DNA of 64,000 bases from CAXMMR01 sp965198995. Lineage in GTDB: Bacteria > Pseudomonadota > Alphaproteobacteria > Acetobacterales > Acetobacteraceae. A program made the translations under genes and the position numbers. The notes under the pieces were generated by a model that saw only the letters and a list, made by a program, of their open reading frames with translations, was not told the origin of the DNA and ran no database searches. How positions within the stretch are numbered: position 1 is the first letter of the stretch; each line of letters starts with the position of its first letter. The stretch is from positions 682,001 to 746,000 of the forward strand of contig CBDAQG010000002.1 in the NCBI GenBank assembly GCA_965198995.1. The letters are read 5' to 3'. This document shows positions 1-8,361 of this stretch, piece after piece.

Positions 1-183
1 GTGCTGCACCCCGAGGTGACCATGCAGGTCACCGTCAACGTCGCGCGCAGCCCCGAGGAGGCGGAGAAACAGGCCCGCGGCGAGGCCGTCGGCCTGGCCG
101 CCGAGGACGAGCAGGACGAAGCCGACGCCGCCGAGCTGTTCGAGCAGGGCGCCATTCCGACAGGCGAGGCGGCTCAGGCGTAA
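1..183 (+). CDS. rplI: 50S ribosomal protein L9, C-terminal part
   Basis: This is the last 60 codons of a gene entering from the left edge. The reading frame is open from base 1 and ends in TAA at 181-183. It begins with VLHPEVTMQVTVNVARS, which matches the C-terminal domain of bacterial L9 (the HPEV..KVTVNVARS strand), followed by an acidic alpha-proteobacterial tail. L9 is a large-subunit protein that binds 23S rRNA. The N-terminal rRNA-binding half lies outside the window. A P-family repeat starts directly after the stop codon. Confidence 0.9.
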   Translation: MLHPEVTMQVTVNVARSPEEAEKQARGEAVGLAAEDEQDEADAAELFEQGAIPTGEAAQA

Positions 184-414
184 GCAAGGAAAGGCGAGGG
201 GCTTTGCCCCTCAACCCCATCAAAGGCGGAGCCTTCAAAATCCATTCCTTACCCATGGCTTCATGGGGGAGTTCGGTGCTGTGGGAAGCGGACTCGGATG
301 GCTTCGCCAAGCAAGGACGATGGCGACTGAACGCCAGACGGATGCGGACCTGGGGGCGCCACCCCAGTCATGTGCGGCACGCTGGCGCGTGACGGGTCCA
401 GGGCAGAGCCGTGG
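184..414 (+). repeat. P-family composite palindromic element, copy P1
   Basis: It fills the gap between rplI and cfa. The left end is a self-complementary arm (aggggctttgcccct) followed by the conserved accccatcaaaggcggagcc and aaaatccatt. The middle carries ggcttcgccaagcaagga, and the right end is gggtccagggcagagcc. The left and right ends are related as inverted repeats. It starts one base after the L9 stop codon. Confidence 0.85.
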
Positions 415-421
415 TCTGCCG

Positions 422-1678
422 TTGCTCCGGCGCCTCTTCGTTCGCTCGATCACCCAGCTCATCGTCGAAGGCCGGCTCACCATCCAGTTCCCGGACGGCA
501 CAAGCCACGTCTTCGAGCGCCACCCGGGCGCCGTTGGCGCCTTCGCCGTTGCTGACTGGCCGCTGGTCTGGCGCCTGATGACCGACCCCACCATGGCCTT
601 CGGCGAAGGCTGGATGGACAGTCGGATCACCTTGATCGAGGGCAGCACCCTGACCGACGTGCTGGACGTGGTTTACGGCTCAGCCAAGGCGGGCGGCACC
701 AACGCCCTTTGGCGCGGCCTGCGCGCCGCCCGCCGAGCCACCCGCAGCCTGCGCCAGTTTAACCCGCGCCCCCGCTCACGGCGCAACGTTGCCCGCCACT
801 ACGACCTCAACGGCCGCCTCTACAGCCTTTTTCTCGACCGCGACCGGCAATACTCCTGCGCCTACTTTCCAAACGGCGACGAGACCCTCGACGAGGCGCA
901 GGCCGCCAAGAAGCGCCACGTCGCCGCCAAGCTGGTGCTCGACCGTCCGGGCTTGACGGTGCTCGACGTCGGCTGCGGCTGGGGCGGCTTGGCGCTCACG
1001 CTGGCGCGCGAGCATGGCTGCCGCGTCACCGGCATCACCCTGTCCGCCGAGCAGCTCGCCGAGGCGCAGGCGCGCGCCGCCGCCGAGGGCCTGTCCGACC
1101 AGGTCCGCTTCGAGCTCGCCGACTACCGCACGATGACCCGCCGCTTCGACCGCATCGTCTCGGTCGGCATGTTCGAGCATGTCGGCATCGGCCATTACGA
1201 CGCCTTCTTCGGCATGCTGAACCGCTGCCTCGCCCCGGACGGCGTGGCTCTGCTGCACGCTATCGGCCGCGTCGCCGGGCCCGGCAGCACCGACCCCTGG
1301 ATCGCGCGCTACATCTTCCCCGGCGGCTACGCCCCGGCGCTGAGCGAGGTCTTCGCCCCGCTCGAGCGCACCGGCCTGATGACCACCGACCTCGAAATCC
1401 TGCGCCTGCACTACGCCGAGACGATCCGCTGCTGGCGCCGCCGCTTCGCCGCCAACTGCGACGCCATTCAGGCGCTCTACGACGAGCGCTTCTACCGGAT
1501 GTTCGAGCTCTACCTCGCCGGCGCCGAAACCTCGTTCCGGCGCGCCCACTCCATGGTCTTCCAGCTCCAGCTCGCCCACCGCCTCGGCGCCGTCCCGCTC
1601 ACCCGCGACTACCTGCTCGACCGTGAGAGCAAGAACGCAAGGCCAGAGGCTCTGCCTCTGGACTCCGCTGAAGCCTGA
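422..1678 (+). CDS. cfa: cyclopropane-fatty-acyl-phospholipid synthase family protein
   Basis: SAM-dependent enzyme that methylenates the double bond of unsaturated acyl chains in membrane phospholipids. The protein has the N-terminal lipid-binding region of the family and then a class I methyltransferase fold with VLDVGCGWGGLAL near residue 180, GITLSAEQ and the family motif VGMFEHVG. An upstream ATG in the same frame at 263 would add 53 residues that are only translated repeat element, so I place the start at TTG 422, giving 418 aa, normal for alphaproteobacterial members. No strong ribosome binding site decides this. The 5' end abuts repeat P1, so a slight N-terminal loss is possible. The exact product (CFA or another methylated lipid) cannot be told from sequence. 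Confidence 0.85.
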   Translation: MLRRLFVRSITQLIVEGRLTIQFPDGTSHVFERHPGAVGAFAVADWPLVWRLMTDPTMAFGEGWMDSRITLIEGSTLTDVLDVVYGSAKAGGTNALWRGLRAARRATRSLRQFNPRPRSRRNVARHYDLNGRLYSLFLDRDRQYSCAYFPNGDETLDEAQAAKKRHVAAKLVLDRPGLTVLDVGCGWGGLALTLAREHGCRVTGITLSAEQLAEAQARAAAEGLSDQVRFELADYRTMTRRFDRIVSVGMFEHVGIGHYDAFFGMLNRCLAPDGVALLHAIGRVAGPGSTDPWIARYIFPGGYAPALSEVFAPLERTGLMTTDLEILRLHYAETIRCWRRRFAANCDAIQALYDERFYRMFELYLAGAETSFRRAHSMVFQLQLAHRLGAVPLTRDYLLDRESKNARPEALPLDSAEA

Positions 1679-1724
1679 GGGCTCAGACCACCATCTCTCG
1701 AGTGGCCGCTTGTCGGAGAACAAC

Positions 1725-2486
1725 GTGAACCTGGATCTCACTGGCCGCCGTGTGCTCATCACGGGTGCTTCGCAGGGCATCGGAGAAGGTCTCGCGCACG
1801 CCTTCGGCGAAGAAGGTTGCGACCTGATCCTGGTGGCGCGCAGCGCCGAAAAGCTCGCCGGCCTCGCAGATCAGGTGCGCTCCAGGTGGAACGTGTCCGT
1901 GGACGTCTTGGCCCTCGATCTCACGGCTGCCGGATCACAGGAGCGATTGAACGCGCTCGAACGTGTCGACGTCCTGGTCAACAACGCGGGCGCGATCCCC
2001 GGCGGAGACTTGCAGACCGTGCAGTCGCTGGCGTGGCGCCGGGCGTGGGACCTCAAGGTCTACGGCTACATCGATCTTTGCCGCATGTTCTACGCCAAGA
2101 TGAAGCAGCATGATGGCGGCGTGATTCTCAATAACATCGGGGCCAGCGCCGAATTTTTTGACCCGACCTACATTGCGGGAAGCACCGGCAACGCAGCCCT
2201 CGTGGCGTTCACCCGCGCGTTGGGTTCGAGAAGCCTGGACGATAAGATCCGGGTTGTCGGCGTCAGTCCGGGCCCGGTGGCGACCGACCGCATCGAGCGT
2301 CTGCTGAACGAGCGCCGCAAGGCGTCCGGCGAGGAACGAGCGAGTGCAGCCTTCCCTCTTGGTCGACCGGCTACTGTCCGGGAGGTCGCCGACCTGTTCC
2401 TCTTTCTGGCGTCGCCGCGCTCCGCCTACACCACCGGTGTCGTCTTCACGTTGGACGGCGGACTGTCCGCCCGCCACGCGCCATAA
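1725..2486 (+). CDS. SDR family oxidoreductase with non-canonical active site
   Basis: A 253-residue classical-type short-chain dehydrogenase/reductase. It starts at GTG 1725, preceded by cggagaa at 1714-1720. The Rossmann cofactor motif TGASQGIG lies near residue 13 and NNAG near residue 88; a typical C-terminal VFTLDGG follows. The catalytic stretch reads YIAGSTGNAAL, where a canonical enzyme has YxxxK, so the lysine is replaced by serine. An SDR subgroup with this YIxGSxGNAAL pattern exists as far as I recall. Substrate is unknown. The longer frame from 1623 overlaps cfa and is not supported. Confidence 0.85.
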   Translation: MNLDLTGRRVLITGASQGIGEGLAHAFGEEGCDLILVARSAEKLAGLADQVRSRWNVSVDVLALDLTAAGSQERLNALERVDVLVNNAGAIPGGDLQTVQSLAWRRAWDLKVYGYIDLCRMFYAKMKQHDGGVILNNIGASAEFFDPTYIAGSTGNAALVAFTRALGSRSLDDKIRVVGVSPGPVATDRIERLLNERRKASGEERASAAFPLGRPATVREVADLFLFLASPRSAYTTGVVFTLDGGLSARHAP

Positions 2487-2526
2487 TCCCGGCAGCGAAC
2501 GCCCGGCCTTGCTTCCGGTAGCTGCC

Positions 2527-3342
2527 TTAAAGCCTGTCTAAAAGCTGCTCGAACTCGGCCACCGACAGCGTCTCCCCCCGTCGCTCCGGCGCAATCCCCG
2601 CCCGCTCCAGCAGCCCCGCCCCGCCCAGCGGCCGCAGCGCCACCCGCAGCATCTTCCGCCGCTGCCCGAACGCCGCCAGCGTCAGCCGCTCCATTGCGAT
2701 AAACCGCTCCGCCGTCGGCTGGCTCGCCCGCGGCACCAGCCCCACCACGGCGGAGTGCACCTTCGGCGGCGGCGTGAACGCGGCCGGCGGCAACCGCAAC
2801 AGCAGCGTCGTCTCGCAAGTCCACTGCGCCAGCACCGAAAGCCGCCCATACGCCGGCGTGTCCGGCCGCGCCGCGATGCGCTCAGCGACCTCGAGCTGAA
2901 ACATCAGCGTCAGCCGCTCCCATAACGCCGCCTCCCGCAGCCAGCGCACCAGCAGCGGCGTCGCCACGTTGTAGGGCAGGTTGGCAACGATCTGCCGCGG
3001 CGCCGCGGTCAGCGCCGGCAGGTCGATGCGCTGCGCATCGCCGAGCAGCACGCTGAGCCGTCCCGGCGCCTCGGCCAGAAGCTCCTCGATCGCGGCGACC
3101 GCCCGCGCGTCCACCTCTACGGCCAGGATGCTCGCGGCCGCGCTGTCGAGCAGCGCCCGCGTCAGCCCGCCCGGCCCCGGCCCGACCTCCACCACGTGCC
3201 GCCCCTCGAGCGGCCCGGCAAGACCCGCGATCCGCGTCGTGATCCCGCCGTCGAGCAGAAAATGCTGACCAAGCTTATGCCGCGCGGCGAGCTGGTGGCG
3301 GGCGATCACGTCGCGCAGCGCCGGTCGTGCGGGAGATGTCAC
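2527..3342 (-). CDS. rsmA: 16S rRNA (adenine(1518)-N(6)/adenine(1519)-N(6))-dimethyltransferase
   Basis: RsmA/KsgA dimethylates two adjacent adenines in the 3'-terminal hairpin of 16S rRNA during 30S maturation. The 271-aa protein has the family N-terminus (HKLGQHFLLD near residue 22), the SAM motif VEVGPGPGGLT near residue 51, and motif IV NLPYNVATPLL. The start is GTG 3342 (revcomp), overlapping nothing of proven function on the opposite strand; the divergent glk starts at 3456. Length is usual for the family. Confidence 0.95.
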   Translation of the reverse strand: MTSPARPALRDVIARHQLAARHKLGQHFLLDGGITTRIAGLAGPLEGRHVVEVGPGPGGLTRALLDSAAASILAVEVDARAVAAIEELLAEAPGRLSVLLGDAQRIDLPALTAAPRQIVANLPYNVATPLLVRWLREAALWERLTLMFQLEVAERIAARPDTPAYGRLSVLAQWTCETTLLLRLPPAAFTPPPKVHSAVVGLVPRASQPTAERFIAMERLTLAAFGQRRKMLRVALRPLGGAGLLERAGIAPERRGETLSVAEFEQLLDRL

Positions 3343-3455
3343 CCCTCGTCATAACACCCCCGTCGCTCCGGCCGCGAGCCCGGCAATCGTTGCGGCACGG
3401 CAGCCTCTATTGCATGGTTGCACCGGTTCCAAAGGTCACGGGGGAGGCGCAAGGC

Positions 3456-4424
3456 ATGGCGGAGGGCGGCACCCGGCTGGTCGGCGACATCGGCGGCACC
3501 AACGTCCGCCTGGCCCTGGTCGAGGGCGACGGCGAGCCGCATGACGAGCGCAAGCTGCCCGTCCGCCAGTTCCCCGGCCTCGCCGAGGCGGCGCTCGACT
3601 ACCTCGGCGACCGGCATGTCGACGAGGCGGTGTTCGCCGTCGCAACCCCGGTCGCGGGTGACGCCGTCGCCTTCACCAACAGCCCCTGGCAGTTCTCGCA
3701 ACGCGAGTTGAAGGCCCGGCTCAAGCTCGAGCGCCTGGCCGTCATCAACGACTTCGTCGCCCAGGCCGCCGCCATCGAGACGCTGGACCCGGCGGACCTG
3801 CACACCATCAAGCCCGGCGCCCGCGAGGCCGATAAGCCCGCCGTCGTGCTCGGCCCCGGCACCGGCCTCGGCGTCGCCCTGATCGTCGCCGAGGAGCACC
3901 GCCGCGAGATCCTGCCGAGCGAGGCCGGACACATGTCGTTCGCCCCCAACACGCCGCTGCAGACGGCGATCCTGACGGTGCTGATCGGCCGCTTCGGCCA
4001 CGTCTCAACCGAGCGCGTGCTCTCCGGCCCAGGCCTCGTCAACCTGGCGACCGCGCTAGGCGAGATCCACGGCACGCCGCTTGGCGCACTCACCCCGGCC
4101 GAGGTCTCCGAGCGCGCCGCCGACGGCTCCTGCCCGCTCTGCCGCGAGGCCTTCACCGTGTTCTCCCAGGTGCTGGGTGCCGCCGCCGGCGACCTGGTGC
4201 TGGCGGTGCTGGGCCTGGGCGGCGTGTTCCTGACCGGCGGGCTGAGCCGCAACATCGCGGCGCTGCTCGACATGCCGGCGCTCTGCGAGGCCTTCCTCGC
4301 CAAGGGCCGGTTCCGCGACCGCCTGTCCAGCGTGCCGATCGACCAGGTGATGCGCGCGCATAGCGGCCTGGCTGGCGCCGCCGCCTACGGCCGCACCCGA
4401 GTGCGGCCAATCACCTATCGCTAG
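3456..4424 (+). CDS. glk: glucokinase
   Basis: ATP-dependent phosphorylation of glucose to glucose-6-phosphate in the cytoplasm. The 322-aa protein has the ROK/hexokinase-fold phosphate-1 motif VGDIGGTNVRLAL near residue 8, VINDFVAQA, the adenosine motif VVLGPGTGLGVALI, SEAGHMSF and GVFLTGGLSRN, which place it in the proteobacterial Glk family. The start ATG 3456 is chosen because GGGGAGG at 3441-3447 stands 8 bases upstream; earlier in-frame starts would run into the rsmA promoter region. It is divergent from rsmA with about 110 bp between. Confidence 0.95.
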   Translation: MAEGGTRLVGDIGGTNVRLALVEGDGEPHDERKLPVRQFPGLAEAALDYLGDRHVDEAVFAVATPVAGDAVAFTNSPWQFSQRELKARLKLERLAVINDFVAQAAAIETLDPADLHTIKPGAREADKPAVVLGPGTGLGVALIVAEEHRREILPSEAGHMSFAPNTPLQTAILTVLIGRFGHVSTERVLSGPGLVNLATALGEIHGTPLGALTPAEVSERAADGSCPLCREAFTVFSQVLGAAAGDLVLAVLGLGGVFLTGGLSRNIAALLDMPALCEAFLAKGRFRDRLSSVPIDQVMRAHSGLAGAAAYGRTRVRPITYR

Positions 4425-4523
4425 ACGGCCTGCAACCGGCCGCAGACCACCTCTGCAACCGCCTGCCCGCGCCGGCCGTTGCGTGCGTGTCGGTCGGCGC
4501 AGTGCCGCTCTGGAGTGCAAGCC

Positions 4524-4955
4524 ATGCGCATCGTCGCGGTCACGGCCCTGCTGGTGACCCTCGCCCTTACTCCGCTGAGCGCCGCGGCGCAGACGGCACC
4601 CTCCGGCAAGCTCACCAATGCGCCCATGCCGGACGACGCCGTGGGCGACAGTCGCGGCGGGCCCGCCGTCGGCACGGTCGGCCGTGCGGCGCCCGATGCG
4701 ACCGCCGGAAGAAGCCTCGGCAATGGCAATGCAACCCGCCCCAACGTGCTCGCGCCGGACGGCGCCGGTGCTTACAACAGCGTGACGCCGACGACGAGCG
4801 ATACCCGAGTTCTGCCCGGCACCACCGGGGCCAGCGCGACGGTCGGAAGCTCGGCCGGCGGACCAGGCGCGATCGGCCTTGGCGGCACCGGCGCTGGCGG
4901 CAGCACCGGGCTCGGCGCCATCGGCACCACCAACAACAACACCAACCTGCATTAA
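4524..4955 (+). CDS. secreted low-complexity Gly/Thr/Asn-rich protein
   Basis: No function recognised. The 143-aa product from ATG 4524 (tggag at 4511-4515 upstream) starts with MRIVAVTALLVTLAL and a likely signal peptidase I site after AAAQ near residue 24. The mature part is rich in glycine, alanine, threonine and asparagine, with no cysteines and no visible domain, ending TTNNNTNLH. It is probably periplasmic or secreted. Codon use matches the neighbours. It stands alone between glk and the convergent DUF2382 gene. Confidence 0.6.
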   Translation: MRIVAVTALLVTLALTPLSAAAQTAPSGKLTNAPMPDDAVGDSRGGPAVGTVGRAAPDATAGRSLGNGNATRPNVLAPDGAGAYNSVTPTTSDTRVLPGTTGASATVGSSAGGPGAIGLGGTGAGGSTGLGAIGTTNNNTNLH

Positions 4956-5043
4956 GAACGGGCGACACGGACAACCGTCCACGTCGCCCGCCTGAAGGCC
5001 GTCACACCGGCCCGACGGGTCTCACCGCCGGGCCGGCCTGGCG

Positions 5044-5925
5044 TCAGACCTTCGGCAGCACCGTGTCCGTCGTCATCGGCCGCGTCGTCGTGGTCGTGGT
5101 CTGGCCCGGGATCTGCTCGATCTCAACCTCTTCCTTGCGCACCGTGTCGCGCACGGTCTCGGTGCGATCGATGGCCTCCTTGCGCAGGCCCACCTCCTCG
5201 TAGACACGCGCCGTCTTGGAGACCACCGCCTCCTCGGCCGACGCCGTCATCTCGATCGTCTTCTCGGAGAACTCGTCGGCGCCAAGCTGACGACCATCGG
5301 TCACCGGCCGACGCTCAAGCGTCACCGTCTCATCATGCAGGCTGACGTTCTCGACCACCGGCGTCTCGACGACGTAACGACGAATGCGCGTGCCGCCCTT
5401 GTTGATGACGCGCTTGCCGACAGCAAGGTTCTCTTCCGACAGTTGCAGCGTATCGCCGCTCCCCGCGGTGATGCCGCTGGCAGCGACAGGGGCGGCGGTC
5501 GTCGCCGTCGTCGCCGTCGTGGCGAGCCCGTAGCCAGCCGTGCGCTCGTCGATGTCGATCGGGTTGTGGCTCTCGAGGATCTCCATCACGCGCGTCACAT
5601 GCTCGTCGGGCGAGCGAACCGTAACGACGGTCGAGCCGCTCTCCAGGCTGCGGTCATAGACGGCGCTGTCGGTCTCCGTTTCGCCACCGAACAGGCTGGA
5701 CCAAAAGCCCTTCTCGCGCACCGGCTGGGTGCTCGTCATGCCGGCCGACAGCCCGGAGGTGTCGCCCGCCATCGTGCTGGCGGTGCCCGAACTCATGCCG
5801 GAGGCCGCAGTGCCGGCATGCAGGCTGATGGCGCCGTCCGGAACACCGGCGGTCTTTAGGTCGCTGACGGCCGCCTCGGCATGGGCAGCCGTATCGTAGA
5901 TCGCAACAATCGTCTCGTCAGCCAT
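5044..5925 (-). CDS. DUF2382 (YsnF/AvaK) domain protein with N-terminal general-stress-like region
   Basis: A 293-aa protein. Residues 1-110 form an alpha/beta region starting ETIVAIYDTAAHAEAAVSDL, like the N-terminus of proteins annotated YsnF or general stress protein. A Ser/Thr/Gly/Ala linker follows, and then a DUF2382 domain (about 165-270) beginning LSEENLAVGKRVINKGG and containing RRYVVETPVVENVSL and an acidic beta-rich tail. DUF2382 proteins are linked to oxidative or general stress, but no biochemical function is established. It lies 58 bp downstream of a second DUF2382 gene on the same strand, so the two are probably one unit. Confidence 0.85.
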   Translation of the reverse strand: MADETIVAIYDTAAHAEAAVSDLKTAGVPDGAISLHAGTAASGMSSGTASTMAGDTSGLSAGMTSTQPVREKGFWSSLFGGETETDSAVYDRSLESGSTVVTVRSPDEHVTRVMEILESHNPIDIDERTAGYGLATTATTATTAAPVAASGITAGSGDTLQLSEENLAVGKRVINKGGTRIRRYVVETPVVENVSLHDETVTLERRPVTDGRQLGADEFSEKTIEMTASAEEAVVSKTARVYEEVGLRKEAIDRTETVRDTVRKEEVEIEQIPGQTTTTTTRPMTTDTVLPKV

Positions 5926-5983
5926 TGTGATACCCTCATTGCTTCAGTGAATACTCGTTACGACATCGCCGCGAACGGACCGC

Positions 5984-6421
5984 TCAATCGTCAAGCTCGG
6001 TCCGCGTCACGTCAACGTCCTGTCGACGCAGCACAACGCGCTCAACGTGGTGCTCCGTCTTCTGCACGCGACGGATGTACACTTCCTCCTTGAGAACCAG
6101 CCGTCGCGTCACGACGACCTGCTCCTCGACGATCGGCAGGATCGTCATGTCAGCCTCCTGCCGTATCGGCGGCACCTCTGTCACCACACGCCCGATGGCG
6201 ACACGCTCCACGATGACGTCTTCATGGTTGAGCGCTTCGTCGACATCCACCTCGCTGGTGCGCGTGACACGTGTCGCGCGCACCAGCGTCTTGCGCCTCC
6301 GCTTGGTGACTTCAAGCTCCTCGACGTGCAGCAGCAAGGACTGAAACTCTTCAGTTCCCGCCGCGACCGTTCCGGTTGCAGAGACAGGGTGATCGCGCGT
6401 GATCAGCGGAGCGTCAGCCAT
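5984..6421 (-). CDS. DUF2382 domain protein (short)
   Basis: A 145-aa protein made almost entirely of DUF2382-type sequence: ILPIVEEQVVVTRRLVLKEE near residue 94 and ERVVLRRQDVDVTRTELDD at the end, without the N-terminal domain of the next gene. It starts ATG 6421 and is followed 58 bp later by the longer DUF2382 gene. The pair probably arose by duplication of the domain and is likely co-transcribed. Function is unknown; a stress role is inferred only from family annotation. Confidence 0.8.
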   Translation of the reverse strand: MADAPLITRDHPVSATGTVAAGTEEFQSLLLHVEELEVTKRRRKTLVRATRVTRTSEVDVDEALNHEDVIVERVAIGRVVTEVPPIRQEADMTILPIVEEQVVVTRRLVLKEEVYIRRVQKTEHHVERVVLRRQDVDVTRTELDD

Positions 6422-6639
6422 CGCCTAGATGATAACGGCCTCGTGAGCCGCATCCTTCATCGTGCCGGCCGTACTCTGCGCCATCCGCTCTCTCCGTGAT
6501 CTTGGTGTCGACGTGCCGGAACGACCGTGTGTCGCTTACGCCGCGCAACACGCCCTGTTGCGCACACCGCACGTGAATGTTCGATGCGATGTCCCTGATC
6601 AAGCCGGTTCTTTTCGATCAGGCCAGCGTGACAAAACGC

Positions 6640-8157
6640 CTATCGGGATTTCGCCGTGCGCGATTTCGGCTGCCTTGTCTGTGACTTGGACGGTGCGCCC
6701 AGACCGCGTTCGCGGGCCCAGACCACCAGCGCGCTGCGTTTATGCACGCCAAGTTTTTTGTAGATCGCGGCGATGTGATTGCGCAGCGTCGTCGGCGCGA
6801 CGCCGAGCCGCGCGGCCACGTCGTCGTCCGGCAACCCCTGCGCCAACAGCTCCAGAACCTCGCGCGCTCGCGCCGGCAAGCTCGACAGCTCCGCCTGGTT
6901 GCTCGCCGAGCCTTTCGCACGCGTCAGCGCCGTCAGTCGCTCAACGATTGCCTGGCCGAGGAACGAGCTTTCGGCCAGCACCGACTGCACGGCAGCGAGC
7001 AGCTCCATCTCGGTCTGCTTGCGCTCGGTGATGTCGAGCATGACGCTGAGCACGCAGCGCTCGCTGCCGATCTGCACCGTGTCGGCGGAAACCAGATAGT
7101 CGCGCAGCCCGCCATCCTTGTCCTGCAACTGGATGTCGCAACCCCGCAGCTGGCCCGTCTGCCGGATCTGCCGCTCCAGATCCTCGCGCGCCTCGCCCGT
7201 GCCCCACAGCCGCAGCTCCGCCTCGCTGCGGCCAACCACCTCCTCGCGCCGCCAGCCTGTCGCCGTCGTGAAGGCGTCGTTGACGTCAAGCACCCGCAGG
7301 CCGACAAGCGTCAGCACCGCCATCGGCCCGGGCGCCAGGTGGAACGCCTTGCTGAAACGTTCCTCGCTGGCGCGCAGCGCATCCTCGGCCTGCTGGCGCG
7401 GATGCAGGTCGGCGAACGTGAACAGCATGCACGCCTCGTCGCCGATCTGCAGCGGCTGGCCACCCAGCAGCACCGTCCGCTCCCGCCCGTCCGGCAGCAC
7501 GAGGTAACCTTCCATCTGCGGAATGGTCTGTCCCGCATGCAGTCGCCGGATCGCCAGCTCGCGCCGATCCATGCCGTGCAGCACGTCGACCTCGTGCATC
7601 GAGCGGCCGATCAGCGCCTCGCGCACGTAGCCGGTCAGCTCCAGGAAGCCGTGGTTCACCTTCACGTAGCGCATGTCCGACAGCCGCACGATGATCGCCG
7701 GCGCCGGGTTGGCCGCGAACGCCCGCTCGAACCGCTCCTCGGCGTTGAAGCGCTCGGTCTCGTCGTCCAGGATCACCACCAGACAGTCGGGCGCCCCCTC
7801 GTCGTCGGTCAGCGCCATGGTGCGAACCTCATGCACCCAGCGCCGCCCATCCGGCCGCCGCGTCACCTCGATCAGCGCCCGGTCGATCACCTCGCCCCGC
7901 ACTAGCCGCTGGATCGGATACGCCTCGAGCGCCAGGCGCTGGCCGCTGCGGTCGGCCAGCTCGAAGCGCTCGGCATAGCCCGCCGCCGTGCCGCCGAGCT
8001 CGTCCAGCGCCCGCACCCCGTGCAGCGCCAGCGCCGTCTCGTCAGCCCAGTGCAGCACGCCGTGGCGCGTCACGATGATGATGCCCTCGGTTAGCGCGGC
8101 GATGATCTGCTGCAGGTGGGTGAAGGCGCCACGCTTGTTCGGAATGCTGCCGCTCAT
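6640..8157 (-). CDS. PAS-domain sensory regulator with C-terminal LuxR-type HTH
   Basis: A 505-aa cytoplasmic regulator without membrane segments. It has three consecutive PAS-like regions (about residues 15-140, 145-270, 275-400). The second begins ERFERAFAANPAPAIIV and the third ERFSKAFHLAPGPMAVL, which ends in the PAC-type VLSVMLDITERKQ. A C-terminal LuxR/FixJ helix-turn-helix follows, LPARAREVLELLAQGLPD...NHIAAIYKKLGV. It probably binds DNA in response to a ligand or redox signal, with no kinase domain of its own. The start is ATG 8157; the longer frame to 8235 only translates repeat P2. The 218 bp downstream (6422-6639) holds no gene that I can support. Confidence 0.85.
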   Translation of the reverse strand: MSGSIPNKRGAFTHLQQIIAALTEGIIIVTRHGVLHWADETALALHGVRALDELGGTAAGYAERFELADRSGQRLALEAYPIQRLVRGEVIDRALIEVTRRPDGRRWVHEVRTMALTDDEGAPDCLVVILDDETERFNAEERFERAFAANPAPAIIVRLSDMRYVKVNHGFLELTGYVREALIGRSMHEVDVLHGMDRRELAIRRLHAGQTIPQMEGYLVLPDGRERTVLLGGQPLQIGDEACMLFTFADLHPRQQAEDALRASEERFSKAFHLAPGPMAVLTLVGLRVLDVNDAFTTATGWRREEVVGRSEAELRLWGTGEAREDLERQIRQTGQLRGCDIQLQDKDGGLRDYLVSADTVQIGSERCVLSVMLDITERKQTEMELLAAVQSVLAESSFLGQAIVERLTALTRAKGSASNQAELSSLPARAREVLELLAQGLPDDDVAARLGVAPTTLRNHIAAIYKKLGVHKRSALVVWARERGLGAPSKSQTRQPKSRTAKSR

Positions 8158-8174
8158 CGGGGCCTCATGGTTGA

Positions 8175-8361
8175 GAAGGCGAGGCAAGCGGCTTTGCCCC
8201 TTGACCCCATCAAAGGCGGCGTCTTTGCAATCCATCCAGTATTCGTGCGTCCTTGGCGAAATCGCCGCGGTGTTGAACAGCGATGATCGGCTTCGCCAAG
8301 CCAGACAGACCGAGTTACGACGACAAACCGGTAGGGTCCCGTCAAGGGCACAGCCCTTGCC
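8175..8361 (+). repeat. P-family composite palindromic element, copy P2
   Basis: Complete copy: left end aaggcgaggcaagcggcttt with ccccatcaaaggcgg and aatccatc, internal ggcttcgccaagccaga, right end gggcacagcccttgcctta. It separates the PAS regulator from the metallo-hydrolase gene, and its right end (ctta) merges with the hydrolase's TAA stop on the minus strand (8364-8362). Confidence 0.8.

Noticed and set aside
263..421. N-terminal extension of the CFA synthase from ATG 263
   Set aside because: The sequence is translated repeat P1 and has no counterpart in the family.
6595..6623. Hairpin cctgatc...gatcagg downstream of the PAS gene as terminator
   Set aside because: The 7-bp stem is separated by a long loop and has no T run, so I do not call it.
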